Origin: QYQD01 sp040754095 | GTDB lineage: Bacteria; Desulfobacterota; QYQD01 | Direction: 5' to 3' | DNA length: 64,000 nt | NCBI GenBank assembly: GCA_040754095.1 | Contig: JBFMFO010000005.1 | Span: 61,024-125,023, forward strand | Shown: piece by piece, positions 26,638-36,472 of the stretch | How positions within the stretch are numbered: position 1 is the first letter of the stretch | Layout of the letters: every line of letters starts with the position of its first letter | Position numbers and translations under genes: made by a program | The notes under the pieces: model-generated | Seen by the model: the letters and a program-made list of their open reading frames with translations, nothing else | Told to the model about the DNA's origin: nothing | Database searches by the model: none

Positions 26638-27311
26638 TGATTCCCCTAAGAGATAACATCCCCTCCCGTAGCTGGCCTCTGGCCAATGTCTCTATAATTA
26701 TTCTCAACACCCTCGTCTTCATTTATGAACTTTCCCTGGGGCCATATATAGAAAAATTCATTTTGTATTATGGATTTACGCCGGCAGTATATCAATATCT
26801 CTCCGAAGTTGCCCCGGCAAACATTCCCCTGCGGGCCTACCCCATCTTTACTTCCATGTTCATGCACAGCGGGTGGGTGCATCTTATCTCCAATATGTGG
26901 ATCTTGTGGATATTCGGGGATAATGTCGAAGACCGCATGGGGCATCTGCGTTACATCCTCTTCTATCTGGCTTGCGGGATAGCCGCGGCACTGACTCAAT
27001 TCTGGGTCAATCCCTACGCAAGAGTGCCGATGGTGGGGGCCAGTGGCGCCATCGCCGGTGTCATGGGCGCTTACTTCTTCCTATATCCCCATGCCCGTAT
27101 TTTGACATTGATCCCCATCTTTTTCTTTTTTCAGATCGTAGAGATTCCCGCCTTCTTTTTTCTCGCCTTTTGGTTTATTATGCAATTCTTCAGTGGCAGT
27201 TTGGCTATAACCACCCGCGCGTTGGCGGGAGGCGTAGCCTGGTTCGCGCACATAGGAGGCTTTATCACCGGTGCGGGCCTGATCTGGATCTTTAAGAGAC
27301 GTCACCGGTAA
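26637..27311 (+). CDS. Rhomboid family intramembrane serine protease
   Basis: 224 residues with six or seven membrane helices. The catalytic Ser136 is in GASGAIAGVMGAYF and the His205 is in AHIGGFITG; HSGWVHLISNMW gives the conserved His/Asn on helix 2. The N-terminus IPLRDNIPSRSWP is typical of the bacterial rhomboid group. The start is coupled to the kinase gene upstream (TAATG). Confidence 0.92.
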   Translation: MIPLRDNIPSRSWPLANVSIIILNTLVFIYELSLGPYIEKFILYYGFTPAVYQYLSEVAPANIPLRAYPIFTSMFMHSGWVHLISNMWILWIFGDNVEDRMGHLRYILFYLACGIAAALTQFWVNPYARVPMVGASGAIAGVMGAYFFLYPHARILTLIPIFFFFQIVEIPAFFFLAFWFIMQFFSGSLAITTRALAGGVAWFAHIGGFITGAGLIWIFKRRHR

Positions 27312-27328
27312 CAGGAAGAAGGTCATCG

Positions 27329-27381
27329 GTCAATAGTCACTAGTCAATGAAATTAATACCTAGTGACCAATGACTATTGAC
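27329..27381. repeat. Imperfect palindrome of GTCAATAGTC words
   Basis: GTCAATAGTCACTAG faces CTAGTGACCAATGACTATTGAC across a short spacer, between the rhomboid gene and the helicase. It is the same word family as at 25140 and 31900. Confidence 0.6.
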
Positions 27382-27421
27382 TGTCGGCTATTCAAATGAC
27401 ATTCACTATAGCGAGAGACTT

Positions 27422-29653
27422 ATGCCCTATGAGTTTCAAAGGAATATAGAGACAAATCCACCCTTGGGGAAAGAGGGTTTAGGGGGAATTGATTATGAAA
27501 AGGCCCTTAATCCTCAACAGTTGGAAGCTGTACGCATACTTACCGGGCCAGCTTTGGTTATAGCCGGTGCGGGCAGCGGCAAGACGCGCACCTTGGTCTA
27601 TCGGGTAGCCAGGTTGGTTGAAAAGGGCATCCCGCCTCAGTCTATTTTGCTGCTGACCTTTACCTGCAGGTCGGCGCGGGAGATGCTGCAGCGGGCCAGT
27701 TTCATACTTTCAGAAACCTGTCAGCAGGTGAGGGGCGGTACGTTTCATTCCCTGGCCAACCAGATGCTCCGAAAATTCAGCCATCATATCGGCTTCTCCC
27801 CTTCTTTCACCATCCTGGATCGCTCCGACAGCGCAGACGCTATCAACTTGCTCCGGTTAAGCCTTGGCCTGGATGAAAAAGCCAGGCGTTTCCCCAAAAA
27901 GGATACCATTGCCGAGATATTCAGCAAGGCAGCCAATAAGGCTATAACTATAGAACAGGCCCTGGAGGAAGAGTTTTTCCATTTCATGGAACATAGCGAG
28001 GCCCTGAAAAAATTACATCTTCTTTATACAGAATATAAAAATAGCCATCAACTCATGGACTATGACGACCTTCTGGTTAAATGGAAAAATCTCCTGGAAG
28101 AGCGATCCGATATCCGTGACCTGGTTTCCCGGCATTTCCAGTATATCATGGTGGACGAATATCAGGATACCAACAGGCTCCAGGCCGATATTGTCCGGCT
28201 TATGGCGACCACCCACAACAATGTCATGGTGGTGGGCGATGACTCTCAGTCTATCTACTCCTTCCGGGGGGCTAATTTTAAAAATATCATGGACTTCCCA
28301 AACCACTTCCCCGGGACGCGCATCATAAAATTAGAAGAAAACTATCGTAGCACCCAACAGATATTGTCCCTGGCCAATTCCCTTATTGCAAAGGCCAGGG
28401 AAAAATATACTAAGTGCCTTTTCACACGCCGGCCAGGCGGAGTCAGCGCCCGTCTGGTACCGGTCCCGGATGAAAATGCCCAGTCCCGTTTTATATGTGA
28501 AAGGATACTATCCCTAAAAAAAGGCGGCGTCCCTCTATCCGGAATAGCGGTTCTTTTCAGAGCAGGCTTTCATTCCTTTAATTTAGAGCTAGAACTTGCC
28601 AGGGCGGAGATTCCGTTTGTTAAATATGGCGGCCTTAAGCTTATGGAAGCCGCCCATATCAAAGACGTGCTGGCGCACCTTCGCGTGGTGGTGAATCCCT
28701 GTGATCTTTTAAGCTGGCATCGTATTCTGCTTTTAATAAATAACATCGGTCATAAAACGTGTCAGCGCATAATGGATTGGCTAAAGGATACGGAGTTTTC
28801 CGCTTCCCGCCTTGGAGAGTATCCCGTCGGCCCCCGGATTGAAGAAGGGCTTGCGGATCTTTGCAAGGTGCTGGGAGCTATCAGCACACCAGGATTGAAA
28901 CCACAGGAGCGCCTGGAGCGGTTAACGGCTTACTACGAACCGATTTTAAGGCGCATATATTATGATGACTACCCTAAAAGGTTAAAGGATTTGGAACAAT
29001 TAGCCGTTATTACAAATAATTATGAATCATTGGAGGCATTATTGGCTGATATGGTCCTGGAACCCCCGGAGGCCGGTGCAGCCGATGTTGCTATGAGTAG
29101 CAGAGATACAGAGAGATTGACTCTATCTACCATACATTCGGCCAAGGGGCTGGAATGGCACACTGTCTTTATTATATCCCTCGCCGAGGGGCGGTTTCCT
29201 TCCAGTTATGCCTGTGAGTCCGATGAGGCCATAGAAGAAGAAAGAAGATTAATGTATGTAGCCGTGACCAGGGCCAAAGAAACTCTCTTCCTTTCCTATC
29301 CGATTTCTACCTATACCCCAAAAGACGGTCATATTATGGCCCGGCCGTCCCGTTTTATAAATGATATCCCACGATCTATGTTTGAGCGCGTACCTGAGAC
29401 CAGAGACTTCATGCCTCAGACTACTGAAAACGGACAACGGATAACAGACAAAATAAGAGACGGAGACGCCGGGGTTGGATTAGAGACAAAAAATGAAATG
29501 CTACAGGCAGGAGCGCATGTACACCATACTATATTTGGGACAGGCCAGGTAAGACAGGTCCTGGCCGGACAAAAGGTGGTTGTGCACTTTGAAGGTACCG
29601 GACTCAAAACCCTCCACCTTGGATATACAACTTTGTCTGTAGTAAGGAGGTAA
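27422..29653 (+). CDS. UvrD/PcrA-family ATP-dependent DNA helicase
   Basis: 743 residues from ATG 27422 (an upstream GTC/ATG-less extension to 27377 is repeat sequence). Superfamily 1A motifs: Q motif LNPQQLEAV, Walker A GAGSGKT at 49-55, DEYQDTN near 245, GDDSQSIYSFRGA, and the later STIHSAKGLEW and YVAVTRAKE. Residues 11-22 (TNPPLGKEGLGG) are encoded by a dispersed repeat that became part of the N-terminus. The C-terminal tail (about 690-743) has the Tudor-like GTGQV segment of PcrA. It unwinds DNA 3'-5' in repair; which paralogue (UvrD, PcrA or Rep) cannot be settled. Confidence 0.92.
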   Translation: MPYEFQRNIETNPPLGKEGLGGIDYEKALNPQQLEAVRILTGPALVIAGAGSGKTRTLVYRVARLVEKGIPPQSILLLTFTCRSAREMLQRASFILSETCQQVRGGTFHSLANQMLRKFSHHIGFSPSFTILDRSDSADAINLLRLSLGLDEKARRFPKKDTIAEIFSKAANKAITIEQALEEEFFHFMEHSEALKKLHLLYTEYKNSHQLMDYDDLLVKWKNLLEERSDIRDLVSRHFQYIMVDEYQDTNRLQADIVRLMATTHNNVMVVGDDSQSIYSFRGANFKNIMDFPNHFPGTRIIKLEENYRSTQQILSLANSLIAKAREKYTKCLFTRRPGGVSARLVPVPDENAQSRFICERILSLKKGGVPLSGIAVLFRAGFHSFNLELELARAEIPFVKYGGLKLMEAAHIKDVLAHLRVVVNPCDLLSWHRILLLINNIGHKTCQRIMDWLKDTEFSASRLGEYPVGPRIEEGLADLCKVLGAISTPGLKPQERLERLTAYYEPILRRIYYDDYPKRLKDLEQLAVITNNYESLEALLADMVLEPPEAGAADVAMSSRDTERLTLSTIHSAKGLEWHTVFIISLAEGRFPSSYACESDEAIEEERRLMYVAVTRAKETLFLSYPISTYTPKDGHIMARPSRFINDIPRSMFERVPETRDFMPQTTENGQRITDKIRDGDAGVGLETKNEMLQAGAHVHHTIFGTGQVRQVLAGQKVVVHFEGTGLKTLHLGYTTLSVVRR

Positions 29654-29752
29654 CCGTTCACCGTTATCAGTTCACCGTTGTCCGTAAGAACCTGAAAAGC
29701 ACGAAAAACTTCTTTTTCGGTGAACGTTCAACGGTAAACGGTGAACGGTTAC
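29650..29752. repeat. Perfect 16-bp inverted repeat after the helicase gene
   Basis: GTAACCGTTCACCGTT (29650-29665) and AACGGTGAACGGTTAC (29737-29752) are exact reverse complements and start on the last bases of the helicase stop region. The interior continues with GTTCACCG/CGGTGAACG words, so the whole element can fold as one long hairpin. Confidence 0.8.
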
Positions 29753-29802
29753 TAAGGTACGGATAATGCTTTCGTAAAAATCCAGTTGTAGCACGGTGAG
29801 CG

Positions 29803-30564
29803 ATGGAAATAAGAGTCTTGGGATGCTATGGCTCTGAAATGCCCGGGTTTCGGCCCACTTCTTTTTTGATCAATAAGGGCTTACTGCTGGATGCCGGGGC
29901 CATAACTTCCGTACTTAGTCTCGAAGAGCAATTGCAGATAACCCATATCCTCATCACCCATTCCCATTTAGATCACATTAAAGATATCCTCTTCCTGGCT
30001 GACAACATTATCGAACAAAATCACCACACTATATGTATCGCCAGCTTACCCGCGATTGTTGAACAGATTAAGGTACATATACTTAATAATTCAATCTGGC
30101 CTGACTTTACGGTCATACCGGAGAGAGGCCCGGCCTTACATTGTCTCTGTCTGGATGAGGAAAAGGATATTCAGCTAAATGAGATTATCTGTAAGGCAGT
30201 TAAGGTGGACCACACGGTAGAAGCGGTAGGCTACATAGTCAGAGACTGTAATGGCGCTATAATTTATACTGGGGACACCGGCGCCACGCAGCGCATCTGG
30301 GATCTGGCGCGAACCCTTAAAGACCTCCGTGCGGTTATTGTGGAGGTATCATTCCCTGACGAGTTGCGTGAGTTGGCGGTGCTAAGCGGTCACCTTACCC
30401 CAGCCCTGCTGCATAAGGAACTATCTAAAATGAATCGCCCGGATGTGCCCGTCTATGTCTTTCATATGAAACCCATGCACCTGGAACGTATTCAAGAGGA
30501 GCTAAAATATCTTTCCCCCTTCCTGGTAAAGCCCTTGACACAGGGCGACCTTATCGTTATATAA
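29803..30564 (+). CDS. Metallo-beta-lactamase-fold phosphodiesterase (class II cyclic-nucleotide PDE-like)
   Basis: 253 residues with the metal-binding motif H53-x-H55-x-D57-H58 (THSHLDH), later His in VDHTVEAVGY, YTGDTG and SGHLT. The layout, with HMKPMH near the end, resembles class II 3',5'-cyclic-nucleotide phosphodiesterases (CpdP/PDE1 type) more than RNase Z. It would hydrolyse a cyclic nucleotide or a related phosphodiester; the substrate is not known. It lies 14 bp upstream of folC. Confidence 0.75.
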   Translation: MEIRVLGCYGSEMPGFRPTSFLINKGLLLDAGAITSVLSLEEQLQITHILITHSHLDHIKDILFLADNIIEQNHHTICIASLPAIVEQIKVHILNNSIWPDFTVIPERGPALHCLCLDEEKDIQLNEIICKAVKVDHTVEAVGYIVRDCNGAIIYTGDTGATQRIWDLARTLKDLRAVIVEVSFPDELRELAVLSGHLTPALLHKELSKMNRPDVPVYVFHMKPMHLERIQEELKYLSPFLVKPLTQGDLIVI

Positions 30565-30578
30565 TTTATGGTTCTATT

Positions 30579-31856
30579 ATGAATAATTATCAAGAAGCCG
30601 TTGATTATGTAACCAGTCTGGAATTCTTCGGCATCAAGCTAGGACTGAAGAATATCACCACCCTGCTTGCTGCCTTGGGTAACCCCCACCGTCAGTTTAA
30701 ATCTGTACATATTGCCGGAACCAATGGCAAAGGTTCTGTAAGCGCCATGCTTTCGGCCATTTTTACCGAAGCAGGATATAAAGTCGGTCTTTATACCTCA
30801 CCTCACCTGGTCAGTATTCGGGAAAGATTTCGTATTAATGAGCGTATCATTTCGGAAGAGCATTTTTACCGGTTGACTACGGAGGTCAAGGCCGCTCTGG
30901 CCGCGGACATCCCGGTAACCTATTTTGAATTTACCACGGCCGCGGCCTTTTTACTCTTTGCCCAGGAAAAGGTGGATTTAGCTATTGTGGAGACGGGCAT
31001 GGGGGGGCGGCTGGATGCCACCAATGTTCTTACTCCGGAGTTGGCGGTCATCACCAATATTGGCCGTGACCATGAGGCCCATCTGGGCAGGTCTTTGTTT
31101 TCTATAACCAGAGAGAAGGCCGGGATCATCAAACCAGGACTTAGCTTGGTTACCGGCGTTCACCAGCCTAAATTGCTTGGTACTATCCAAGAAAGCTGCC
31201 GGGCCTTTGATAACCCCATTTATGTCTTCGGGCAGCATTTTCGCATCCGCCGGGTTGGGATGAACGGATTCTCCTATCAAGGAATGTGGCGCAAACTGAC
31301 CGGTCTCGAAGTCGGATTACAGGGACAGCACCAGCTTGGCAACGCTGCTTTAGCCATGGCTGTCATAGAACTCATGGGCAGCAAAGGGTTATCTGTGGAT
31401 AAAAAAATGATAGGTGAAGGTTTAAAAAAGGTTAACTGGCCCGGACGGCAAGAGGTGTTTGATGGGAGCCCTACCATATTGATTGATGGGGCCCATAATC
31501 CGTCCGGGGTAAAGACCTTGTGCCGGGCTCTGTCCAGGGACTTTGTCTATAATCGGTTAATCCTGATCTGGGGAGGGATGGCGGATAAAGATCACCGGGC
31601 CATGTTAAAGCAACTTGCGCCTATGGCCCAAGCCATCATCTTTACAAAGCCTCGGAATAGAAGAGCTGCGGATCCAGACATGCTTTCAGCCCAGTTGGGA
31701 CTCCTTGACGGGACGGTTTATCTCACTGGTCAGGTCTCTGAGGCCATTAACAAAGCCAAAATACTGGCCGAAGAAAACGACCTCATCTGCATCGCGGGGT
31801 CTCTATATCTGGTCGGCGAGGCCCGCGAGATAATACAACCCTCATTTCTTCATTGA
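30579..31856 (+). CDS. folC: Folylpolyglutamate synthase/dihydrofolate synthase
   Basis: 425 residues, Mur-ligase fold. The P-loop GTNGKGS is at 47-53, then TSPHLVSIRERFRIN, the METGMGGRLDATN-like stretch (VETGMGGRLDATNV) and DGAHNPSG. It adds glutamates to folates and may also make dihydrofolate from dihydropteroate. Confidence 0.94.
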   Translation: MNNYQEAVDYVTSLEFFGIKLGLKNITTLLAALGNPHRQFKSVHIAGTNGKGSVSAMLSAIFTEAGYKVGLYTSPHLVSIRERFRINERIISEEHFYRLTTEVKAALAADIPVTYFEFTTAAAFLLFAQEKVDLAIVETGMGGRLDATNVLTPELAVITNIGRDHEAHLGRSLFSITREKAGIIKPGLSLVTGVHQPKLLGTIQESCRAFDNPIYVFGQHFRIRRVGMNGFSYQGMWRKLTGLEVGLQGQHQLGNAALAMAVIELMGSKGLSVDKKMIGEGLKKVNWPGRQEVFDGSPTILIDGAHNPSGVKTLCRALSRDFVYNRLILIWGGMADKDHRAMLKQLAPMAQAIIFTKPRNRRAADPDMLSAQLGLLDGTVYLTGQVSEAINKAKILAEENDLICIAGSLYLVGEAREIIQPSFLH

Positions 31857-31895
31857 AAGAAAGCCTCTGATATGATAGTAACCTCTCACTACTAG

Positions 31896-31980
31896 TGAAT
31901 GTCATTAGTCAATAGTCATTTGTCACTGGTAAGAGTGATCAATCTCTTGCGCTTAACCAATGACTAATGACCGGTGACGT
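31896..31980. repeat. Imperfect palindrome of GTCATTAGTC words before lptD
   Basis: GTCATTAGTCAATAGTC near 31901 faces ACCAATGACTAATGACC near 31956. It is one more member of the word-repeat family and separates folC from lptD. Confidence 0.55.
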
Positions 31981-32008
31981 TGCCTACAGGTGCAGAGGTT
32001 TGTGACAA

Positions 32009-34201
32009 TTGCCCATCAGATTTCTCTTAACCCCGATTATTTTATCCCTATGCCTGCTCTATGTTACCGTCCTGCCGACAAATGCTATTGGAGGCTCCAG
32101 CCCTGATAACCAGCCGTGGCTTATGTATGCCGACAAGGTGACTACATTAGAAGACGGGAAGATAATTATAGCGGAAGGTAACGTTATCCTCAGCCGTGGC
32201 GATATGGAGGTAAGGGCCGATTACATACGTTATCGCCGGGTGGATAGCCTGGCTTGGGCCAAGGGACATCTGAATATCACCATGGGAGAAGACATCCTCA
32301 CCGGAGAAGAAGGCGAGATAGATCTGGATAGACAAACCGGTACGGTCAGGCCCGGAGGATTGTTCTTGAAGAAAAACAATGTACACCTGAATGCGGCAGA
32401 GATAGTGCGCGTAGCTGAGGATCAATATAGTCTTGAGAAGGCCGTTATTACTACCTGTGACGGAGAACGTCCCGCCTGGAGGTTTTCCTGCAGTCACCTG
32501 GACGTAACCGTGGAGGGTTATGCAAAGGCTCGACATTCAGTCTTCCGGGCCAAATCTCTACCCGTCATGTACAGCCCATATCTTATATTGCCGGCAAAAA
32601 CGAAGAGACAGTCCGGGTTGTTATTCCCGGAGTTTTCTTACGGTGAAAGGGATGGGCTGAGTTTCAATCAGCCTTTTTATTGGGCCATTGACCCCTGTTC
32701 CGATGCCACCTTTTACCAGCATTACCTGTCCAAACGGGGGTGGATGGAGGGGGTGGAATATCGTTATGCGGGCGATCGAAATTCCAAGGGCATCCTCTTG
32801 GCCAACTATCTCCATGACCGCCTGGAAGACGACGACTACGACAAGGACGGGGTCTTTCGCAGCAGCAGAAACCGCTGGTGGATACGGGGCAAGATAGATC
32901 AATACCTCCCGCTGGATATCATGACCATGCTGGATTTGGACCTGGTAAGCGATCGTGACTATCTCCGTGAGTTTGATGACGGACTCACCGGTTTTACCAA
33001 GACCAATCAGGCGCTTCTCAATAATTTCGGCCGGAGCCTGGCGGATAAGACCGCTCTAGTCAGAGAATCGACCGCCCAGATAAACAGACGGTGGACCAAT
33101 TTTTACTTATCCGGGCAGTGTAAGTACTATGATAACCTTAACCGTGCCGAGCGTGAGAGTACCCTGCAAGTCCTGCCTTCGCTCAACCTCCAAGCCTCCA
33201 GGCAGACCCTGCCCGATACGCCGCTCTATTATGAAGGGAATATCGACTATATCCACTACTGGCGTAAACAGGGCATAGGTATGCATCGCCTGGATATCTA
33301 TCCCAAGATCTCCTGGCCGCTGAGGATCGGCCCCTATCTCGATCTTCAGGGCCTTTTTGGCGTCAGGGAGACGGTCTATGATGTGGAAAACTATGGCGAT
33401 GAATCTTATGCCGCGCAGATAAAAAAAGACCGGCCCACACGCACCCTCCATAACTTCCAGGCCGACCTTTCCACCGAAGTAGGCCGGGTCTTCAAGCTGG
33501 CCGGGAAATCAACAAGCAAGATCAAGCATACCATTAAACCATCGATGGTTTATAATTACCTGCCGACCAAGAAGCAGGACGACCTACCCAGTCTGGACGG
33601 CGTTGATCGTATAAGCTCTCAAAATATCGTTACCTATGCGCTGACAAACTACCTGACTACCAAGCAGGTCAGGGAAGATGGCGGATCGGTCTATAAAGAT
33701 ATCTTCCGTCTTAAATTGAGTCAGAGCTATGATATCAGAGAGGAACGCCGGCTACTGGCTGCCGGGGAAAGGCGGCGGCCATTTTCCAATGTGTCTTTGG
33801 AGGCCGAGCTTGCCCCCACAGACAGGATATATGCCCGGTATGATACGTCTTATGATACATATGATAGCACCTGTGAGAGTTATAACGGATTGTTGAGGCT
33901 TTCAGACGAGCGCGGAGACAGCCTTTCTGTTGACTATCGTTATACAAAAGGCAGCCTGCATGAACTCAATACAGGCCTCTCGGTGGTTGTGACCCCGGCC
34001 GTTACCGTTAGTTATGAAAACAGACGTTCTCTGGATTTAGATAAGAATCTGGAATCAAAGGCCGGCCTTAATTACCAGGCCCAGTGCTGGGGGGTCAGTG
34101 TCCAGTTTAGCAAGACAGAAGAAGATCGCCGCTTCTTTGTCCTATTTTCCCTTTATGGGGTGGGTGATTTTGGCCCGCTGGCATTCGCGGCGGCTCGCTA
34201 A
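32009..34201 (+). CDS. lptD: LPS-assembly protein LptD
   Basis: 730 residues starting at TTG 32009 with CAGAGG upstream. A signal peptide (about 1-26, ending TNA) leads into a periplasmic OstA/LptA-like beta-jellyroll (WLMYADKVTTLEDGKIIIAEGNVIL onward, to about 200). A large outer-membrane beta-barrel rich in Tyr, Arg and Asp follows (SGLLFPEFSYGERDGLSFNQPFYWAI). It inserts LPS into the outer leaflet, showing that the host makes LPS. Confidence 0.94.
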   Translation: MPIRFLLTPIILSLCLLYVTVLPTNAIGGSSPDNQPWLMYADKVTTLEDGKIIIAEGNVILSRGDMEVRADYIRYRRVDSLAWAKGHLNITMGEDILTGEEGEIDLDRQTGTVRPGGLFLKKNNVHLNAAEIVRVAEDQYSLEKAVITTCDGERPAWRFSCSHLDVTVEGYAKARHSVFRAKSLPVMYSPYLILPAKTKRQSGLLFPEFSYGERDGLSFNQPFYWAIDPCSDATFYQHYLSKRGWMEGVEYRYAGDRNSKGILLANYLHDRLEDDDYDKDGVFRSSRNRWWIRGKIDQYLPLDIMTMLDLDLVSDRDYLREFDDGLTGFTKTNQALLNNFGRSLADKTALVRESTAQINRRWTNFYLSGQCKYYDNLNRAERESTLQVLPSLNLQASRQTLPDTPLYYEGNIDYIHYWRKQGIGMHRLDIYPKISWPLRIGPYLDLQGLFGVRETVYDVENYGDESYAAQIKKDRPTRTLHNFQADLSTEVGRVFKLAGKSTSKIKHTIKPSMVYNYLPTKKQDDLPSLDGVDRISSQNIVTYALTNYLTTKQVREDGGSVYKDIFRLKLSQSYDIREERRLLAAGERRRPFSNVSLEAELAPTDRIYARYDTSYDTYDSTCESYNGLLRLSDERGDSLSVDYRYTKGSLHELNTGLSVVVTPAVTVSYENRRSLDLDKNLESKAGLNYQAQCWGVSVQFSKTEEDRRFFVLFSLYGVGDFGPLAFAAAR

Positions 34202-34209
34202 AAGCCTGT

Positions 34210-35574
34210 TCAAGTTTGTACAACGAGGTCAGTAGGGGCCTGATCCTTAAAGCATGAATATTGTTCGAGGAAGGTCAGCTTGGCCAGGCCGGTGGGGCCA
34301 TTGCGCTGCTTCCCGATAATAACTTCGGCGGTCATATCATCGCTATTCTTGTTATAGACCTTGTCCCGGTAAATGAACATGATGACATCAGCATCCTGCT
34401 CGATGGCGCCGGACTCCCTCAAGTCCGACAGTTGAGGCCGCTTGTTCGGCCTTTCTTCCACCCGCCGGTTGAGCTGGGAAAGGGCGACCACGGGCACGTG
34501 GAGTTCTTTGGCCATGGCCTTTAGTGAGCGAGAAATTTCAGATATTTCTTGTTCCCGCCGTTCAACAGGCCCTCTGCTACGCATCAGTTGCAGGTAGTCG
34601 ATTATAACCAATCCCAGGCCATGCTCCGATTTAAGCCTCCGGGCCTTGGCGCGCATCTCCAGTATGGAAATCGCCGGGGTATCATCAATGAAGATAGGTG
34701 CGGTCGAAAGGTGACTGGCCGCCTGCGTCAACTTCTGCCAATCTTTTTCAGTCAAAAATCCGGTGCGCACACTTCTGGCATCAACCGTGGCCTCGGCACA
34801 GAGCATGCGCATTGCCAATTGTTCATTAGACATCTCCAGGGAAAAAATGGCCACCGGGATGTTTGCCTTGATGGCGGCATGTTGCGCAATATTCAGAGCC
34901 AGGGAGGTCTTGCCCATACTGGGACGGCCGGCGATAATTATAAGATCCGAAGGTTGAAACCCGGCCGTGAGCTTATTTATATCATCAAATCCGGTGGGGA
35001 CACCGGTTATAAGCTCCTTGCGCTCATAAAGCTGTTCGATTTTTTTAAAGCTATCTTTTATAATATGTTTTATTGGATAAAAAGATTGTTTGACCTTGGC
35101 CTGCGAAATTTCAAAGATGGCCTGCTCGGCCTCATCGAGGATATTATCCACATCGTCGTGCTTTTCATAGCAGCGGTAGCTGATCTCAGAGGTTTTTTGG
35201 ATCAGGCTGCGTAAGATAGATTTTTCCCTTATGATTTTTGCATAATGGACGATGTTTGCTGCGGTGGGTACGGCATCCGCTAACGTGGCCAAATAGGACA
35301 TACCCCCGACGTCTTCCAGCTCATTTCTATTGCGAAGGAAATCAGAGACCGTGACGATATCCTGGGGCTCATTTTTTTCATAGAGACCCAGCATGGCGGC
35401 AAATATCTTGCGGTGTGCCTCCCGGTAAAACTCTTCTCCGGAAATTACCTCCAGGACCCGGAAGAGTGCCCCGTTTTCGATTAAGATGCCGCCCAAGACC
35501 CACTGCTCAGCCTCGATGTTCTGCGGCGGGACCCTGGCTGGAGGGGTTACGGTTTCTCTTGTCTTTCTTGCCAT
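34210..35574 (-). CDS. dnaB: Replicative DNA helicase DnaB
   Basis: 454 residues. The N-terminal DnaB domain starts PPQNIEAEQWVLGGILIENGA. A linker leads to a RecA-like motor with Walker A GRPSMGKT near residue 215 and DYLQLM, and the C-terminal RDLRESGAIEQDAD-like motif (QLSDLRESGAIEQDAD). It unwinds DNA at the fork. It is convergent with lptD (8 bp apart) and downstream of rplI on the minus strand. Confidence 0.97.
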   Translation of the reverse strand: MARKTRETVTPPARVPPQNIEAEQWVLGGILIENGALFRVLEVISGEEFYREAHRKIFAAMLGLYEKNEPQDIVTVSDFLRNRNELEDVGGMSYLATLADAVPTAANIVHYAKIIREKSILRSLIQKTSEISYRCYEKHDDVDNILDEAEQAIFEISQAKVKQSFYPIKHIIKDSFKKIEQLYERKELITGVPTGFDDINKLTAGFQPSDLIIIAGRPSMGKTSLALNIAQHAAIKANIPVAIFSLEMSNEQLAMRMLCAEATVDARSVRTGFLTEKDWQKLTQAASHLSTAPIFIDDTPAISILEMRAKARRLKSEHGLGLVIIDYLQLMRSRGPVERREQEISEISRSLKAMAKELHVPVVALSQLNRRVEERPNKRPQLSDLRESGAIEQDADVIMFIYRDKVYNKNSDDMTAEVIIGKQRNGPTGLAKLTFLEQYSCFKDQAPTDLVVQT

Positions 35575-35804
35575 AGACTGCCTGTAGCGCCCTTGATTTT
35601 ACCCCTTCTCCTATGGAATCCCTTGTTCCTTCGCTTCATGGCTTCCGCAGTGACCCCATCGGGATTCGCAGGCGGGGAACACTTGCCCCTTCCCGCCTCT
35701 GAAGGGCGGGCTTTCCCCTTCCTGCTCACCCTCGATGGGTTCCCCCCTGCTCCGGCAAATTTCGCTCAGGAACATCGAATTCCCCAAAACAGGGGATGTC
35801 CGGA

Positions 35805-36251
35805 TCATTCATCCTTTACAATCTGTACCTTGGCGATAGCTGTAACCCCTGGATAGAGCCTTATAGATACGGAAAACTCCCCCAGACTCTTTATGGGTTC
35901 GGCCATCTGTATCTTCTTACGATCTATGTTAATACCCCGCGCCGCAAGACAATCGGCTATATCGGATGTAGTTACCGAGCCATAGAGTTTGTCATTTTTA
36001 CCTACTTTGTGTTTAATAGTATATAGGCCGGACTCTATTTTTTTTGATAGTTCAACGGCATTAGCCTTTTCCCTCTCCAACCTGGCTCGTATCTCGGCCT
36101 TCTTTTTTTCCCAGAGGGCTATATTCTTGGGTGTGGCCTCTAACGCCTTGCCTTGAGGCAAAAGAAAGTTCCGGGCATAGCCATCGGCAGCCTTTATTAT
36201 TTGCCCTTCTTTGCCCAAGGCCTGTATATCTTCTATTAATATAACCTGCAT
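35805..36251 (-). CDS. rplI: 50S ribosomal protein L9
   Basis: 148 residues with the L9 N-terminal domain MQVILIEDIQALGKEGQIIKAADGYARNFLLP, a long connecting helix rich in Lys/Glu/Arg (about 42-75) and a C-terminal domain. In the block rpsF-rpsR-DUF2232-rplI-dnaB. The 230 bp between rplI and dnaB hold GC-rich inverted words (CGCCTCTGAAGGGCGGG) and no gene. Confidence 0.96.
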   Translation of the reverse strand: MQVILIEDIQALGKEGQIIKAADGYARNFLLPQGKALEATPKNIALWEKKKAEIRARLEREKANAVELSKKIESGLYTIKHKVGKNDKLYGSVTTSDIADCLAARGINIDRKKIQMAEPIKSLGEFSVSIRLYPGVTAIAKVQIVKDE

Positions 36252-36472
36252 AAGATACCCCTTTTATTAATTTTACCGCAGAACGCAAAGCACGCAGGAC
36301 GGCTTAACTGCAACTAAATCCGAAATTAGAATATCGAAATTCGAAGCAAATCCAAATCGTCAAATGTCATAATGTCCAAAGTAGAGAGGAGCTAATTCGT
36401 TTGCCACGGCTTCTGTAATACTAGCAAAGGAAAATATATCTTTTTCTGTGCCCTCTGTGTCTGGTGAATAGT

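Noticed and set aside
34549..35214. Plus-strand 221-residue frame opposite dnaB
   Set aside because: It is antisense to a certain dnaB gene and shows no family resemblance.
35593..35856. Open frames between dnaB and rplI
   Set aside because: They are made of GC-rich inverted words and show no start signal or homology.
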